DNA of 64,000 nucleotides from Nostoc sp. MG11 (GCF_014904695.1 NZ_JACXXN010000010.1:1-64000), one strand, 5' to 3'; positions 27,106 through 36,641 are shown, counted from the first letter of the stretch. Notes: generated from the letters alone by a model not told the origin. Program-made: numbers and translations.

Positions 27106-28548
27106 TCAGCAGCAATTATCACAATGTCCGCAACGCCAGTTAGTAGCTTCTTTATCAAAACCAAAAGCATTTAACAAAAACTGCCAACGACACTGCTTGG
27201 TAGTCAGATATTGATGCATTTGTTTTGCAGCGTGTAATTGTGTTGATGGCTGATTTTTCGCGCCTTGCTGAATGCTGTAATGAAACGGGTCAAGCCAGTT
27301 TAGCTGACCGCTGCTGTGAAGTGAAGCTAAAGCGATCGCAGCTTCGGGAAATTGTCGCGTCACTGCATTGATTTCTCCCTGTTTTGGCAGTTTTTTGACT
27401 AATTGTTGGGCTATTTGTTGTTGCGATCGCATTTGTTGTTGAAAAAACTGCTGTCTGTGCTTATCTTCTGGGTCTAACCACCCCGTCGGTTCACTCACCA
27501 AAGTCAGCGCCTCAGCTGGTTTCCCATCCCGTCCAGCCCGACCAATTTCTTGCACATATTCAGACAACAGATGCGGTGCGTGAAAGTGAATTACCCAACG
27601 CACATCTGGTTTATTTATCCCCATACCAAATGCACAGGTACAGACCACAAAGGGCATTTTTCCGCCTAACCAGCTTGCTTCTACTGCACGGCGTTCTGCT
27701 GCACCTAATCCCGCATGATAACTAGCTGTGGCATAACCCATCTCTGCTAACCATTGGGCTAAATTCTCGCTATCTCGCCGAGTGCGGACATAAACTAAAC
27801 CGGATTGTTGGGGTCTATTTTGAATAAACTTTAATAATTGTTGTTTCCTACCTTGCGGTGTCCAAGCTATGCGGACGCTGGGATGCAAGTTAGGACGGTA
27901 AGGATTCAGGCGAAAAATCTCTGGTTGCTGTAATTGTAAAACTGTTTGAATGATTTTTTGGGCTAAGGGGTCAGCAGTCGCAGTAAAAGCAGCGATGCTG
28001 ATTTTTGTTCCTGGTGGTTTTGATTTGAGTAATGCAGGCCGTACCGCTCCTAATCTGCGATAAGCTGGTCGAAAGGTTTCACCCCATTGCACTAAACAAT
28101 GGGCTTCATCCAAAATCAAACCGTTAATTTGCAATTCCGGGTGACATAATCTTTCCCATACTGGCGCACTCAGTAAAGTCTCCGGCGATAAATAAAGTAA
28201 TCTTAGCTGTTGACGTTCCAAAGCTTGCAGAGTTGCACGGCGTTGATATGAAGACAATTCACTATGTAAAAGTGCAGCTTTTTGGTGACTTTGTCGTAGT
28301 TCCTGTACTTGATTTTCCATCAGCGCTACCAAGGGCGAAACTACTAAAGTTAATCCTGTTTGTAGCAGTGCAGGAAGTTGAAAGCAAATCGACTTTCCGC
28401 CACCAGTGGGCATAATAATCAGTGCGTCTTTTTGTGCCAATAAACTACTGATAATTTCTCCCTGTGGTGAACGGAAATCTTCATAACCCCAGATTTTTTT
28501 AAAAGCTGCGCGGACTTCTTGCCAAGATTTTGTTGTTGGCTGATTCAT
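27106..28548 (-). CDS. recQ: RecQ family ATP-dependent DNA helicase
   Basis: A 3'-5' DNA helicase of about 480 residues. Walker A is IIMPTGGGKSICFQLPAL (about 44-61), the DExH box is LILDEAHCLVQWG (about 138-150), motif III is AAFTATADPLA, motif VI is QEIGRAGRDGKP (about 328-339). The C-terminus ends in a CRWQFLLNAFG / CGHCDNCC zinc-binding segment of the RQC region, and there is no HRDC domain, so it is the short cyanobacterial form. I use the ATG at 28548 (MNQPTTKSWQEV); an in-frame ATG six codons upstream is less likely. Confidence 0.93.
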   Translation of the reverse strand: MNQPTTKSWQEVRAAFKKIWGYEDFRSPQGEIISSLLAQKDALIIMPTGGGKSICFQLPALLQTGLTLVVSPLVALMENQVQELRQSHQKAALLHSELSSYQRRATLQALERQQLRLLYLSPETLLSAPVWERLCHPELQINGLILDEAHCLVQWGETFRPAYRRLGAVRPALLKSKPPGTKISIAAFTATADPLAQKIIQTVLQLQQPEIFRLNPYRPNLHPSVRIAWTPQGRKQQLLKFIQNRPQQSGLVYVRTRRDSENLAQWLAEMGYATASYHAGLGAAERRAVEASWLGGKMPFVVCTCAFGMGINKPDVRWVIHFHAPHLLSEYVQEIGRAGRDGKPAEALTLVSEPTGWLDPEDKHRQQFFQQQMRSQQQIAQQLVKKLPKQGEINAVTRQFPEAAIALASLHSSGQLNWLDPFHYSIQQGAKNQPSTQLHAAKQMHQYLTTKQCRWQFLLNAFGFDKEATNWRCGHCDNCC

Positions 28549-28691
28549 AATCAATAGTAGATGCACCCATATCCTTGAACACTGAATATAGCCTCTGCTT
28601 TCTAGCTAATGGTTCAGTAATTTCATCATCTTATGTTGCAATTCATTGACCACAATAATGAATTAAAATTAATTCTTATGTCTCAATATAT

Positions 28692-28837
28692 TAGACCTCT
28701 TGCATAAATGCTTAAAATGTCATGTTGAGCGGAGCGAAACATCTGAGTGAGATTCCTCTCTGCACTGCGTTACGCATCCTGCGGGAAGCAAGCTACAGAA
28801 TGACATTACTGATTTTTGGACTTTTGCAAGAGGTCTA
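28692..28837. mobile_element. MITE-like element, 146 bp
   Basis: Perfect 13-bp terminal inverted repeats TAGACCTCTTGCA (28692-28704) and TGCAAGAGGTCTA (28825-28837). Inside is a second inverted pair, AATGTCAT / AATGACAT-like, around the widespread GAGCGGAGCGAAACATCT repeat. There is no coding capacity. It lies upstream of the acetyltransferase gene and may carry promoter or terminator signals. Confidence 0.8.
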
Positions 28838-28858
28838 TTAAATAAAAGATGCAATGAT

Positions 28859-29296
28859 ATGAACGAAGAATTAAAACATAAGTTTTATATCAATAGTGAT
28901 AAATCTAAACTAGATATTCAAATGATTCATGATTTTTTACAGACTTCCTATTGGGCTGAGAACATCCCTTTAGCCACTGTAGAAAAAGCAATAAAAAATT
29001 CTTTATGTTTTGGACTTTATGAAGGTGAAAAACAAGTTGGTTTTGCGAGAGTTATTACTGATTATGCAACTTCTGCGTTGTTAAAAGATGTTTTTATTCT
29101 GGAGCCTTATCGAGGGCAGGGTTTAGGGAAATGGTTTGTAGAATATATTTTAGAATATCCAGAGTTACAAGACGTTCAAAGGTGGTTGTTAGGCACAAAA
29201 GATGCTCATGGACTTTATCGCCGTTATGGTTTTAAAAATTTGACAGAACCGGAAAAAATCATGATGCGTTTAAATCCCAACGCTTATCAAGTGTAA
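28859..29296 (+). CDS. GNAT family N-acetyltransferase
   Basis: A 145-residue acetyltransferase of the GNAT superfamily. SLCFGLYEGEKQVGFARVITDYATSALLKDVFILEPYRGQGLGKWFVEYIL covers strands 2-4 and the acetyl-CoA loop (QGLGKW), and HGLYRRYGFKNLT is the conserved C-terminal strand-turn. It resembles small GNATs of unknown substrate. The start codon is placed 20 bp after the MITE end, so the element supplies much of its upstream region. Confidence 0.85.
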   Translation: MNEELKHKFYINSDKSKLDIQMIHDFLQTSYWAENIPLATVEKAIKNSLCFGLYEGEKQVGFARVITDYATSALLKDVFILEPYRGQGLGKWFVEYILEYPELQDVQRWLLGTKDAHGLYRRYGFKNLTEPEKIMMRLNPNAYQV

Positions 29297-29389
29297 GCGA
29301 TCGCAAGTAAATAGGTTAGCGTGAAGCAGGCAGAAAGCAGAAGGAATGTAATAATATGGTGGGCGGCTCATAAACCCCACCATAAGGTT

Positions 29390-30052
29390 TTAGGAATGGA
29401 AAGGACAACCACCTGCGGTTAATTTTTGCAAAAAGGTATTATTATCAAAATAATGCTCTAAAGATTCAATCTTTAAATCATCAGTAACACGAGCAATACT
29501 AACTCCTACTATTTCTATTGTTTCTCCTGTGGGTACATAATCTTTATAAGAACCATTAAATGTTCCCCAATGTCGCCACTTAAAGGTAACATTAGGCGGA
29601 CCTGAAAGAACTTCTGTCAATTCCCAAAGAAATCCATTAGAAAAGGCATTATGAAAAAGTTCAAATGAAGATTCAAAGGTTTCTGATTTGGAGCTATACT
29701 GCTCACTTTCACCCAGAAATAAGTTATAAGTACCTTCTACTGCAACATCTTGGGCAGTGTATTGTTGTCCCCCATTACTACTCATCTTAAACTTATCAGT
29801 AACAATCGAAAGCCACTGTTGAGGATTAGTTTTATGAGAAGCTTCCATCTCAAAAGTTCGGACTAAATTTTGGGCGATCGCTTCTAAAGAACCTTCTGGA
29901 TGTTGAAATTTACTCTCTTGATGAAGAGATTCATTGGTGTAAGAATAATCAGGACGTCTTCCTTCTCGCCACTGTACTTCTTCATCATGAGCAATGACTA
30001 TATCTCTATCTTGTACCCAGAGCGGCAATTCTGTAGTTTTCTCGCTACTCAT
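29390..30052 (-). CDS. SnoaL-like/NTF2-fold protein (pathogen-related protein type)
   Basis: A 220-residue soluble protein resembling the SnoaL-like (NTF2-fold) group that includes plant pathogen-related proteins. Recognisable segments are ELPLWVQDRDIVIAHDEEVQWREGRRPDYSYTN near the N-terminus, LEAIAQNLVRTFEMEASHK, and FKWRHWGTFNGSYKDYVPTGETIEIVGVSIARV with a hydrophobic pocket pattern near 150-190. Catalysis is not predictable. There are no co-oriented neighbours. Confidence 0.7.
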   Translation of the reverse strand: MSSEKTTELPLWVQDRDIVIAHDEEVQWREGRRPDYSYTNESLHQESKFQHPEGSLEAIAQNLVRTFEMEASHKTNPQQWLSIVTDKFKMSSNGGQQYTAQDVAVEGTYNLFLGESEQYSSKSETFESSFELFHNAFSNGFLWELTEVLSGPPNVTFKWRHWGTFNGSYKDYVPTGETIEIVGVSIARVTDDLKIESLEHYFDNNTFLQKLTAGGCPFHS

Positions 30053-30209
30053 ACAAGTGGACTGATTATAAACATCGTTTTTTAGAATAAAGTTTTCTGG
30101 GTATTAAATAAATCAGAAAATCTAAAAAGTAAAAAATATTCATACTTGAGTGTAGCCAGCACCCCTCTCCCAAATTTCAATTTGAATGGTATTTCGGTTC
30201 AAGATTTTT

Positions 30210-30364
30210 AGGACTTACGCACACTCTACAAATTCTCGGCGTTCTTCTCTACGAGACGCTGCGCGTTGGCGGAGCCTCTCGCAGAGAAGGCGTCTTGGCG
30301 GTATGCCTCCGGCACGCTACGCGAACGATAAATTAAGCTTTTTGGCAACTTTTGCGTAAGTCCT
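30210..30364. mobile_element. MITE-like element type A, 155 bp
   Basis: Terminal inverted repeats AGGACTTACGCA / TGCGTAAGTCCT, with a 7-bp target duplication GATTTTT (30203-30209 and 30365-30371). The interior has the CTCTACGAGACGCTGCGC palindromic repeat. No coding capacity. Confidence 0.85.
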
Positions 30365-30379
30365 GATTTTTATGAATTG

Positions 30380-30743
30380 TTGGACTTACGCACTGAAGCC
30401 TGAAACCCCGATCCCCCCTAACCCACGCCAGTCGCTCCACTTGGGGAGACCCCATCGCATGATTGCGTCTCCCCTTCTCCTACGGTGTACACACATCTCT
30501 GTACAAAACCAAAATCGTTGTATATCCTCCTAAAATCCCCCTTCAAAAGGGGGACTTTGAGAGGTTTTTGCCCCCCTTTTGAAGGGGGGTTGGGGGGATC
30601 AAAAGCCTGTGGGGCAACTCTAAAAGACTTGTGTGTACACCGTAGCCCCTTGGGAGAAGACCGCGCTGGCTCCCCTTAAAAAAGGGGGAACGTCTAAAGC
30701 CCCCTTTCTAAGGGGGTTGGGGGATCTGAGTGCGTAAGTTCTG
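30380..30743. mobile_element. MITE-like element type B, carrying a nested element
   Basis: A second copy of the 16136-16345 element with ends GGACTTACGCACT and AGTGCGTAAGTTC. The flanks duplicate GAATTG (30374-30379 and 30744-30749). It is 364 bp rather than 210 bp because another element (30480-30645) sits inside. Confidence 0.88.
30480..30645. mobile_element. MITE-like element type C nested in type B, 166 bp
   Basis: A perfect 16-bp terminal inverted repeat CTACGGTGTACACACA / TGTGTGTACACCGTAG. The interior carries a long hairpin of CCCCCTTCAAAAGGGGG and CCCCCTTTTGAAGGGGGG blocks. The copy of type B at 16136 lacks this insert, which shows that C jumped into B. Confidence 0.88.
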
Positions 30744-30849
30744 GAATTGAACATTCGTACGATTTGGGAAGAAGGGATAAACCTCCAAATATTGGCCCTA
30801 CTGTTTAACAATGGCGGGTCAGATGCCTTTGCCTTCAACCTTCATCGCC

Positions 30850-31521
30850 TTACTTGATATGCAAACGTGTGTAGTTTTGTACTTCAGCTGGTATGTTAAT
30901 CGTTGACTGCACACGAGAATCGGCGATCGCCTTTCCGGCAACTAATTGCAGTGGCACAACACCCGCCCACACTGGTAAAGCGTAGTCGGCTTCATCATCC
31001 AGTGGTGGGCCTGTCCGCACTTTGGCAGATGCCTCTGCTAAAGGTAGGGAAAGCACTAGAGTTCCTTGTAACTCCTGGCGGCTGGGTTGGCGCACTTGTG
31101 CCCATCGTCTCGGCACTACATGGTCAGTGAAAGCTTGCAGAGCTGCTAATTTCTGTTCAGCGTCTTGGACTATAGTTGCTGTACCAAATATTACTACAGA
31201 ACGATAGTTCATCGAGTGGTGGAACGCAGATCGCGCCAGTACTAGCCCATCTAGCAAGGTGACAGTCAAGCAAACCTCGATACCAGTCTGAAGCGATCGC
31301 AACATCCGACTAGCTGGTGAGCCATGAATGTACACTTGGTCTTCTACTCGACCATAAGCAGTGGGAATGACAAATGGCTGTCCATCTACGGCAAATCCTA
31401 GATGGCAGACTAACCCTTCGTCCAAAATCTCATAGATTACCTGACGCTCATAATTTCCCCTTTGGGATACTCGTTTGATCTGACTGCGCTGTGTGGGATT
31501 AATACGATCTAAACTGCTCAT
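30850..31521 (-). CDS. Pyridoxamine 5'-phosphate oxidase family flavoprotein
   Basis: A split-barrel flavin-binding protein, about 223 aa, of the PNPOx-like group near NimA and other FMN-linked reductases. Segments typical of the family are RVSQRGNYERQVIYEILDEGLVCHLGFAVDGQPFVIPTAYGRVEDQVYIHGSPASRMLR (about 17-75) and SMNYRSVVIFGTATIV (about 108-123). GGAG precedes the ATG at 31521. It lies 35 bp downstream of the acetyltransferase gene on the same strand, and a MocR regulator gene is divergent, so the three probably form a regulated unit. Confidence 0.85.
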   Translation of the reverse strand: MSSLDRINPTQRSQIKRVSQRGNYERQVIYEILDEGLVCHLGFAVDGQPFVIPTAYGRVEDQVYIHGSPASRMLRSLQTGIEVCLTVTLLDGLVLARSAFHHSMNYRSVVIFGTATIVQDAEQKLAALQAFTDHVVPRRWAQVRQPSRQELQGTLVLSLPLAEASAKVRTGPPLDDEADYALPVWAGVVPLQLVAGKAIADSRVQSTINIPAEVQNYTRLHIK

Positions 31522-31556
31522 AACTATTTGCTCCAATTACAAGAAAATTACTGTAT

Positions 31557-32033
31557 TTACATCAAATCCAGGTGCATTGCATTGCTCTGTGAGAAACCAA
31601 GGCTGGAGTAGACTGGTTTACCTGATGGAGAAGCATTGAGAACTACTCGCGTGCAACCAATCGCTTTTAAATGAGCGATCGCACTATTAGTTAAGTGTTT
31701 GGCAATGCCTTGTCTGCGATGAGACGGTTCAACGTAAACACCCCAGATGTATCCGAATTTTCGGTATTGCGCTTTCAGCACATTTGGGTATAAACCTGCA
31801 AGCAATTGACAACTTGCAGATCCCACAACTGCGTTGTTCACTTCTGCCACAAAAGCTTTGTAAAACAAATCCTCACGAGCTTGTTCAGTAAACTGGAGAG
31901 TAATATCAAGCCAGTTAGGGTCGATAGCTTCATCAGGAATGCCAATATCTCGCCACATTTGATAAAAGTGCTGTGCAATCAGTGAGCCTTCTTGGGGAAT
32001 TGCTTCTCTAATGGTGATGTGTTCCGTCAGCAT
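31557..32033 (-). CDS. GNAT family N-acetyltransferase
   Basis: A 158-residue GNAT protein with IREAIPQEGSLIAQHFYQMW (strand 1 to helix 1), VGSASCQLLAG (strand 4), VYVEPSHRRQGIAKHLTNSAIAHLKAIGC (acetyl-CoA loop and helix 3, about 97-125) and YSSLGFSQSNAM at the C-terminus. It is first in a minus-strand pair with the PNPOx-like gene and divergent from the MocR regulator, which probably controls it. Confidence 0.87.
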   Translation of the reverse strand: MLTEHITIREAIPQEGSLIAQHFYQMWRDIGIPDEAIDPNWLDITLQFTEQAREDLFYKAFVAEVNNAVVGSASCQLLAGLYPNVLKAQYRKFGYIWGVYVEPSHRRQGIAKHLTNSAIAHLKAIGCTRVVLNASPSGKPVYSSLGFSQSNAMHLDLM

Positions 32034-32137
32034 CTTTGAGGGTGCTTATTTCAACAACTGTCAGCGTAATTCCCCAAGTGGTCTTAGACAAGAGCCAATT
32101 TGATAATTTAATACCAGTCCACTTTCATTATCAGATT

Positions 32138-33598
32138 ATGGATTTAGCGATCGCCCTCGACAGCAATTCTGCTCTACCACTGCATCAGCAGCTATATCAA
32201 GAACTGCGTCAAGCTATTCTCAGCGGGCGGTTGTCGCCTGAAAGACGTGTTCCTTCGACGCGATCGCTGGCACAATCTCTAGGAGTTTCTCGCACTACTG
32301 TTACCCAAAGCTATGAACAACTTTTGAGTGAGGGTTATTTGACAACGATTGTAGGTTCTGGTACGTTTGTGTGCGCTCAACTTCCCGATGACCTGCTGCA
32401 TTCAACGCCCATAGAGTCTAGTCAAATTACTCGTCCACCAATCAAATTAAATCGCTATGGGGCAGGTTTAGCCCAAATAGAGAATGTCCCGAAAATCACC
32501 GAACCTGATGCCCCGATTAACTTTCGCTACGGAAGACCAGCTTTTGATCAATTTCCCCTCAAGCTGTGGCGCAGGTTACTATCTCGTTACTTTTACTGCA
32601 ATTTGAGTTGGCTGGATTACTCGACAGAACCCCTGGGTTACAAACCTTTGCGGGAAGCGATCGCTCGCTATCTTTCTACTTCCCGTGCTGTCAAGTGTGA
32701 ACCCAATCAAGTGTTGATTGTTAATGGTACTCAGCAAGCACTCGATTTAATCGTGCGTCTTTTGATCGAACCTGGGGATGTCATTGCACTTGAAGACCCT
32801 GGCTATATGAGCGCACGCCTCATTTTTCAGTCTCAGGGCGCTCAACTCTTACCGATTACTGTCGATAGCTCAGGCTTGATAGTGAAGGAACTGGTATACG
32901 CCAGCCAACCAATCCCACTGGTGTACGTAACGCCTTCTCACCAGTTCCCAACTGGTGCAATCTTGTCTTTACCTCGCCGCTTAGAATTACTAGCTTGGGC
33001 ACAGCAGACTGGGGGATTAATTATCGAAGATGACTACGACAGTGAATATCGCTATGGTGACAGACCCATCCCTGCTTTGCAAGGATTGGATCGAAGTGAC
33101 TCAGTACTGTACATTGGTACTTTCTCAAAAGTGCTTTTTCCCGGATTGCGGATTGGCTATCTGGTATTGCCAAAGAGTTTAGTTTCTTTATTTGCCCGTG
33201 CAAAGTGGTTGAGCGATCGCCATCTACCATTACTAGAACAGCAAGTACTTGCAGACTTTATCGCTGAAGGGCATTTAGAACGTCATATTAGAAAAATGCG
33301 ATCGCTTTATGAACGGCGTTGTCAAGTCCTTGTTAAGGCTTTAAATGTTCACTTTGGACAACGAGCAACTATTTTAGGAGAAAAGGCTGGAATTCATTTG
33401 ATGGTGAAATTGCACAGCTATCTCAATGATGAAGAGATCATTCAACGTGCTGCTCAAATGGGCGTTGGTATGATGTCTGCCAAACTGCAGTATCTCAAAC
33501 CCAATAACACAGGTGAGTTTATCTTCGGCTACGGTGAACTCTCAGATCAGCAGCTAGTAGAGGGTATTCGCAGATTAGCTCAAATTCTAGTTTTGTGA
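32138..33598 (+). CDS. MocR/PdxR-type GntR-family regulator with aminotransferase domain
   Basis: A MocR-class regulator, about 486 aa, with an N-terminal GntR winged helix (LHQQLYQELRQAILSGRLSPERRVPSTRSLAQSLGVSRTTVTQSYEQL) and a fold type I aminotransferase domain that binds PLP as effector. YIGTFSKVLFPGLRIGYLVLP contains the PLP lysine, and EDDYDSEYRYGDRPIPALQ is typical of this family. The ATG at 32138 fits homologues; the frame also runs upstream to a TTG at 32036. The divergent promoter region (32034-32137) faces an acetyltransferase and a PNPOx-like gene, suggesting PLP-responsive control. Confidence 0.93.
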   Translation: MDLAIALDSNSALPLHQQLYQELRQAILSGRLSPERRVPSTRSLAQSLGVSRTTVTQSYEQLLSEGYLTTIVGSGTFVCAQLPDDLLHSTPIESSQITRPPIKLNRYGAGLAQIENVPKITEPDAPINFRYGRPAFDQFPLKLWRRLLSRYFYCNLSWLDYSTEPLGYKPLREAIARYLSTSRAVKCEPNQVLIVNGTQQALDLIVRLLIEPGDVIALEDPGYMSARLIFQSQGAQLLPITVDSSGLIVKELVYASQPIPLVYVTPSHQFPTGAILSLPRRLELLAWAQQTGGLIIEDDYDSEYRYGDRPIPALQGLDRSDSVLYIGTFSKVLFPGLRIGYLVLPKSLVSLFARAKWLSDRHLPLLEQQVLADFIAEGHLERHIRKMRSLYERRCQVLVKALNVHFGQRATILGEKAGIHLMVKLHSYLNDEEIIQRAAQMGVGMMSAKLQYLKPNNTGEFIFGYGELSDQQLVEGIRRLAQILVL

Positions 33599-33678
33599 AA
33601 TTTTTTTCTCTTTGTGCCTCTGTGCCTATATGATTTTAATTTATACCTATTAAATTAATGATTGCAACAAATCTTTTG

Positions 33679-33707
33679 GTAGAGACGTTGCAATGCAACG
33701 TCTCTAC
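33679..33707. terminator. Stem-loop downstream of the MocR regulator gene
   Basis: GTAGAGACGTTGC / GCAACGTCTCTAC, a perfect 13-bp inverted repeat with a 3-base loop. No clear T run follows. It is a common dispersed Nostocales hairpin and may act as a bidirectional terminator between converging genes. Confidence 0.55.
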
Positions 33708-33835
33708 ATGGTCTATCTGTCACATTCTTTTTTGAAATTGGTATTATTTAACCACAGAAACGCAGAGAACACAGACAAAAGTTTGAGCTAAGGAAGCCTT
33801 AGATCAGAACTTCGGTAATAAAGACGTTATCGAAT

Positions 33836-34732
33836 TTAGAAACTGTTTAGTACTGCAAACAATTCTGCTGATAATTCACCTTCAGCAACCTTCGTCACAG
33901 CACCTTTCATAGAAATTGTAAAATCATTGTTTACTTGAATCAAAATTTCTCCGCCAGGCATTTGCACAGTAATAGATGAATCGCACAAACCAAGTTTATG
34001 TGCAACAGCCGCGGCTGCACTGCTACTACTACCTGAAGCTAAAGTGTAGCCAGCACCCCTCTCCCAAATTTCAATTTGAATAGTATTTCGGTTTAAGACT
34101 TTCATGAATTGAACATTGGTACGATTTGGGAAGAAGGGATGAACTTCTAATATTGGCCCATACTGTTTAGCAGTGGCGGGCTTAACTTCAGCTAGAGGAA
34201 TCACACAGTGCGGATTACCAATAGTCGCTGCACAGAAGGTAAAAGTTTTATCGCTAACATTGATTTTTTCTTCAATTACTTCTCTGCGTAGGCGTAGCTC
34301 CCCGTAGGCATCGCCAACTACTGGAATATCATTACTCCAAAAACTAACTTTTCCCATCTCTACCTGAACCGTTTTCCCTGCATCTTGGATAACCGATTGA
34401 ACCAATCCACCCACAGTTTCAATTGTGAATGGTTCTTCGCTAACAAGACCTCTATCCCAGAGGTAGCGAGAAAAAATTCGCAGTCCATTACCACTCTTTT
34501 CGGCCTCACTCCCATCTGGGTTGAAGATGCGTAATCCAAACTGTGCTGTTTCGGATGCTAGTGGCCCCAACAAGATACCATCTGAGCCAATTCCAAAATT
34601 CCGATGGCAAATTGTTTTAATTTTTTCAGTGGTAAGCGGAAATAATAAATCCTGGGGATTAATAACTAGATAGTCGTTGCCAAGAGCATGATATTTGTAG
34701 AACTTGATCAATTTAGGTTGCTCACACATCAC
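33836..34732 (-). CDS. DapF-like protein lacking both catalytic cysteines
   Basis: A 298-residue protein of the diaminopimelate epimerase fold. It has FYKYHALGNDYLVI (about 10-23), FGIGSDGILLGP, RIFNPDGSEAE, TFCAATIGNPHCVIP (about 166-180), and ERGAGYTLASGSSSSAA (near 232). In true DapF the two catalytic cysteines lie in CGNG and ACGTG. Here the first reads KSGNG and the second LASGSS, both serine. It is therefore unlikely to be a normal two-base Cys/Cys epimerase and may be an inactive or differently specialised paralogue. A palindromic repeat (34285-34315) encodes DAYGELRLRR inside it. A broken partial copy is at 30148-30818. Confidence 0.85.
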   Translation of the reverse strand: MMCEQPKLIKFYKYHALGNDYLVINPQDLLFPLTTEKIKTICHRNFGIGSDGILLGPLASETAQFGLRIFNPDGSEAEKSGNGLRIFSRYLWDRGLVSEEPFTIETVGGLVQSVIQDAGKTVQVEMGKVSFWSNDIPVVGDAYGELRLRREVIEEKINVSDKTFTFCAATIGNPHCVIPLAEVKPATAKQYGPILEVHPFFPNRTNVQFMKVLNRNTIQIEIWERGAGYTLASGSSSSAAAAVAHKLGLCDSSITVQMPGGEILIQVNNDFTISMKGAVTKVAEGELSAELFAVLNSF

Positions 34733-35036
34733 TACAAGGCAAAAAAATTGCTGTACTTATCTCTGATAGTGATATGTTTTTCTGTCAGCATGATTTCTAA
34801 CAAATTTCCGTCACCACACATTTAACTCCTCCCCTAAGTAGCCGTCATGAACTGATTACACCATAACTAATCAAAACCCTTTTTTTCTTTGTGTCTTAGT
34901 GCCTTAGTGGTAAAAAATATTGAACCACAGAGACACTAAGACACAAAGTATTTTCAAGTTAGAGAAGGAGTTTTTTAGCTGATGCTAAAAATCAGATTTG
35001 GTACTTTTTATTATGGGCAATTTGACAGGTATGATC
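34733..35036. other. Gap with an inverted Nostocales repeat hairpin
   Basis: The gap holds CTTTGTGTCTTAGTG (about 34888-34902) and its inverted partner CACTAAGACACAAAG (about 34935-34949) around a short AT loop, a long hairpin of a type often found at cyanobacterial gene ends. It lies after leuA, and could terminate leuA transcription before the dapF-like gene. Confidence 0.55.
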
Positions 35037-36641
35037 TCAGACTTTCTGTGCAGATACTTCCTCTGGCTTTTCTTGAGTTTGTAAAGATGCATAAAGCCGA
35101 TTAAGCGCATTTACATAAGCTTGTGCAGAAGCAACAATGATATCTGTGTTCGCAGCATGACCAGAAAATACTCTAGATTCATGTCGTAAACGGATGGTTA
35201 CTTCTCCAATCGCATCGATACCAGCTGTTACTGATTGCACAGAAAACTCAATCAACTGGTTGGGTACATTCACTACACGGTTGATAGCCTTGTAAACTGC
35301 ATCTACTGGGCCAGTACCGATCGCCGCATCGGTTAATTCTTCACCTTCTGGGGTGCGGAGGGTAACTGTAGCAGTGGGACGGGCGTTACTCCCACAGGAA
35401 ACTTGCACCAATTCTACACGGAATAAATCGGGTGCTTGTTGGATTTCATCATTAGCGATCGCTTCCAAATCCCGATCAGAAATTTCTTTCTTTTTATCCG
35501 CTACCTCTTTAAATTTGACGAATGCTTTATTTAATTCGGTTTCCGACAGTTCAAAGCCCAATTCTTTCAAGCGGGTACGGAAAGCATTTCTGCCTGAATG
35601 TTTACCCAAAACTATTTGATTGTCTGTCAAGCCAATCAATTGGGCATCCATAATTTCGTAGGTGAGCTTATTTTTTAACACACCATCTTGGTGAATACCA
35701 GACTCATGGGCAAAGGCATTTGCTCCAACTATTGCTTTATTTGGTTGCACTAGCATTCCTGTCAAATTAGAAACTAAGCGCGAGGTTCTATAAATCTCAC
35801 GAGTGTCGATATTTGTCAGGGGTTCTTGAGATTCAGCTGGTCTTCCGAAATAAAAGTTAAAATATTGCCGCCGGACATGTAATGCCATCACTAACTCTTC
35901 TAGTGCTGCATTTCCGGCTCGTTCACCAATACCATTAATCGTACATTCTAGTTGCCGCGCCCCATTTTTTACAGCTTCTAAGAAGTTAGCAACTGCCAAG
36001 CCTAAATCATTATGTCCGTGAACAGAAATAATCGCTTGATCAATGTTGGGGACATTTTCTTTAATGCCCTTAATTATTGCTCCAAATTCGCTGGGGGTGA
36101 TGTAACCCACAGTGTCAGGAATATTAACTGTTGTTGCACCAGCAGCGATTGTCCGCTCTAACACTTGGTAAAGAAATTCTGGATCAGAACGAGCAGCATC
36201 CATCGGAGAAAATTCTACATCAGCCATGAAGGACTTGGCATAAGCGACCATTTCTTCGGCGATCGCTAACACTTCTGCTCGTGACTTCCGCAGTTGATAC
36301 TCTAAATGAATATCAGAAGTAGAAATAAATGTGTGAATCCTACCTTTAACTGCTGGCTTTAATGCTTCTGCCGCAGCTTCAATATCTGCTTTAATTGCTC
36401 TTGCCAAACTACAAATTACAGGTCCATTTTCTGTCCCCACAATTTGGGCAATTTTGCTAACTGCCTCAAAATCTCCAGGGCTAGCAAAGGCAAAGCCTGC
36501 CTCAATTACATCCACACCCAGACGAGCTAGTTGCTTTGCTATAACTAACTTTTCGTCTATATTTAAAGTTGCTCCTGGACACTGTTCTCCATCTCGAAGT
36601 GTAGTATCAAAAATGATGATTCGCTCTGTTTTGTTTGTCAT
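35037..36641 (-). CDS. leuA: 2-isopropylmalate synthase
   Basis: The first committed enzyme of leucine synthesis, condensing acetyl-CoA with 2-oxoisovalerate. 534 aa. [16 protein letters not shown] (about 10-25) and the HGHNDLG metal motif (about 203-209) define the HMGL-like TIM barrel, followed by [29 protein letters not shown] marks the linker domain. The C-terminal regulatory domain (about 400-515; [31 protein letters not shown]) mediates leucine feedback. The stop is followed by a hairpin at about 34888-34949. Confidence 0.97.
   Translation of the reverse strand: MTNKTERIIIFDTTLRDGEQCPGATLNIDEKLVIAKQLARLGVDVIEAGFAFASPGDFEAVSKIAQIVGTENGPVICSLARAIKADIEAAAEALKPAVKGRIHTFISTSDIHLEYQLRKSRAEVLAIAEEMVAYAKSFMADVEFSPMDAARSDPEFLYQVLERTIAAGATTVNIPDTVGYITPSEFGAIIKGIKENVPNIDQAIISVHGHNDLGLAVANFLEAVKNGARQLECTINGIGERAGNAALEELVMALHVRRQYFNFYFGRPAESQEPLTNIDTREIYRTSRLVSNLTGMLVQPNKAIVGANAFAHESGIHQDGVLKNKLTYEIMDAQLIGLTDNQIVLGKHSGRNAFRTRLKELGFELSETELNKAFVKFKEVADKKKEISDRDLEAIANDEIQQAPDLFRVELVQVSCGSNARPTATVTLRTPEGEELTDAAIGTGPVDAVYKAINRVVNVPNQLIEFSVQSVTAGIDAIGEVTIRLRHESRVFSGHAANTDIIVASAQAYVNALNRLYASLQTQEKPEEVSAQKV

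Larger units (their letters stand above)
30148..30818 (-). pseudogene. Broken fragment of the dapF-like gene, split by MITEs
   Basis: Three pieces (30148-30209, 30365-30379, 30744-30818) line up in order with about 34040-34180 of the dapF-like gene at 33836-34732, including GTGTAGCCAGCACCCCTCTC and ATTTGGGAAGAAGGGAT. The insertions between them are the MITEs at 30210-30364 and 30380-30743. The fragment lies on the same strand as the intact gene. It covers only about 140 bp of the parent, so it is a duplicated scrap that then collected mobile repeats. Confidence 0.88.

Noticed and set aside
30485..30838. Short frames in the 30 kb repeat region
   Set aside because: They lie fully within nested MITEs and a dead gene fragment.
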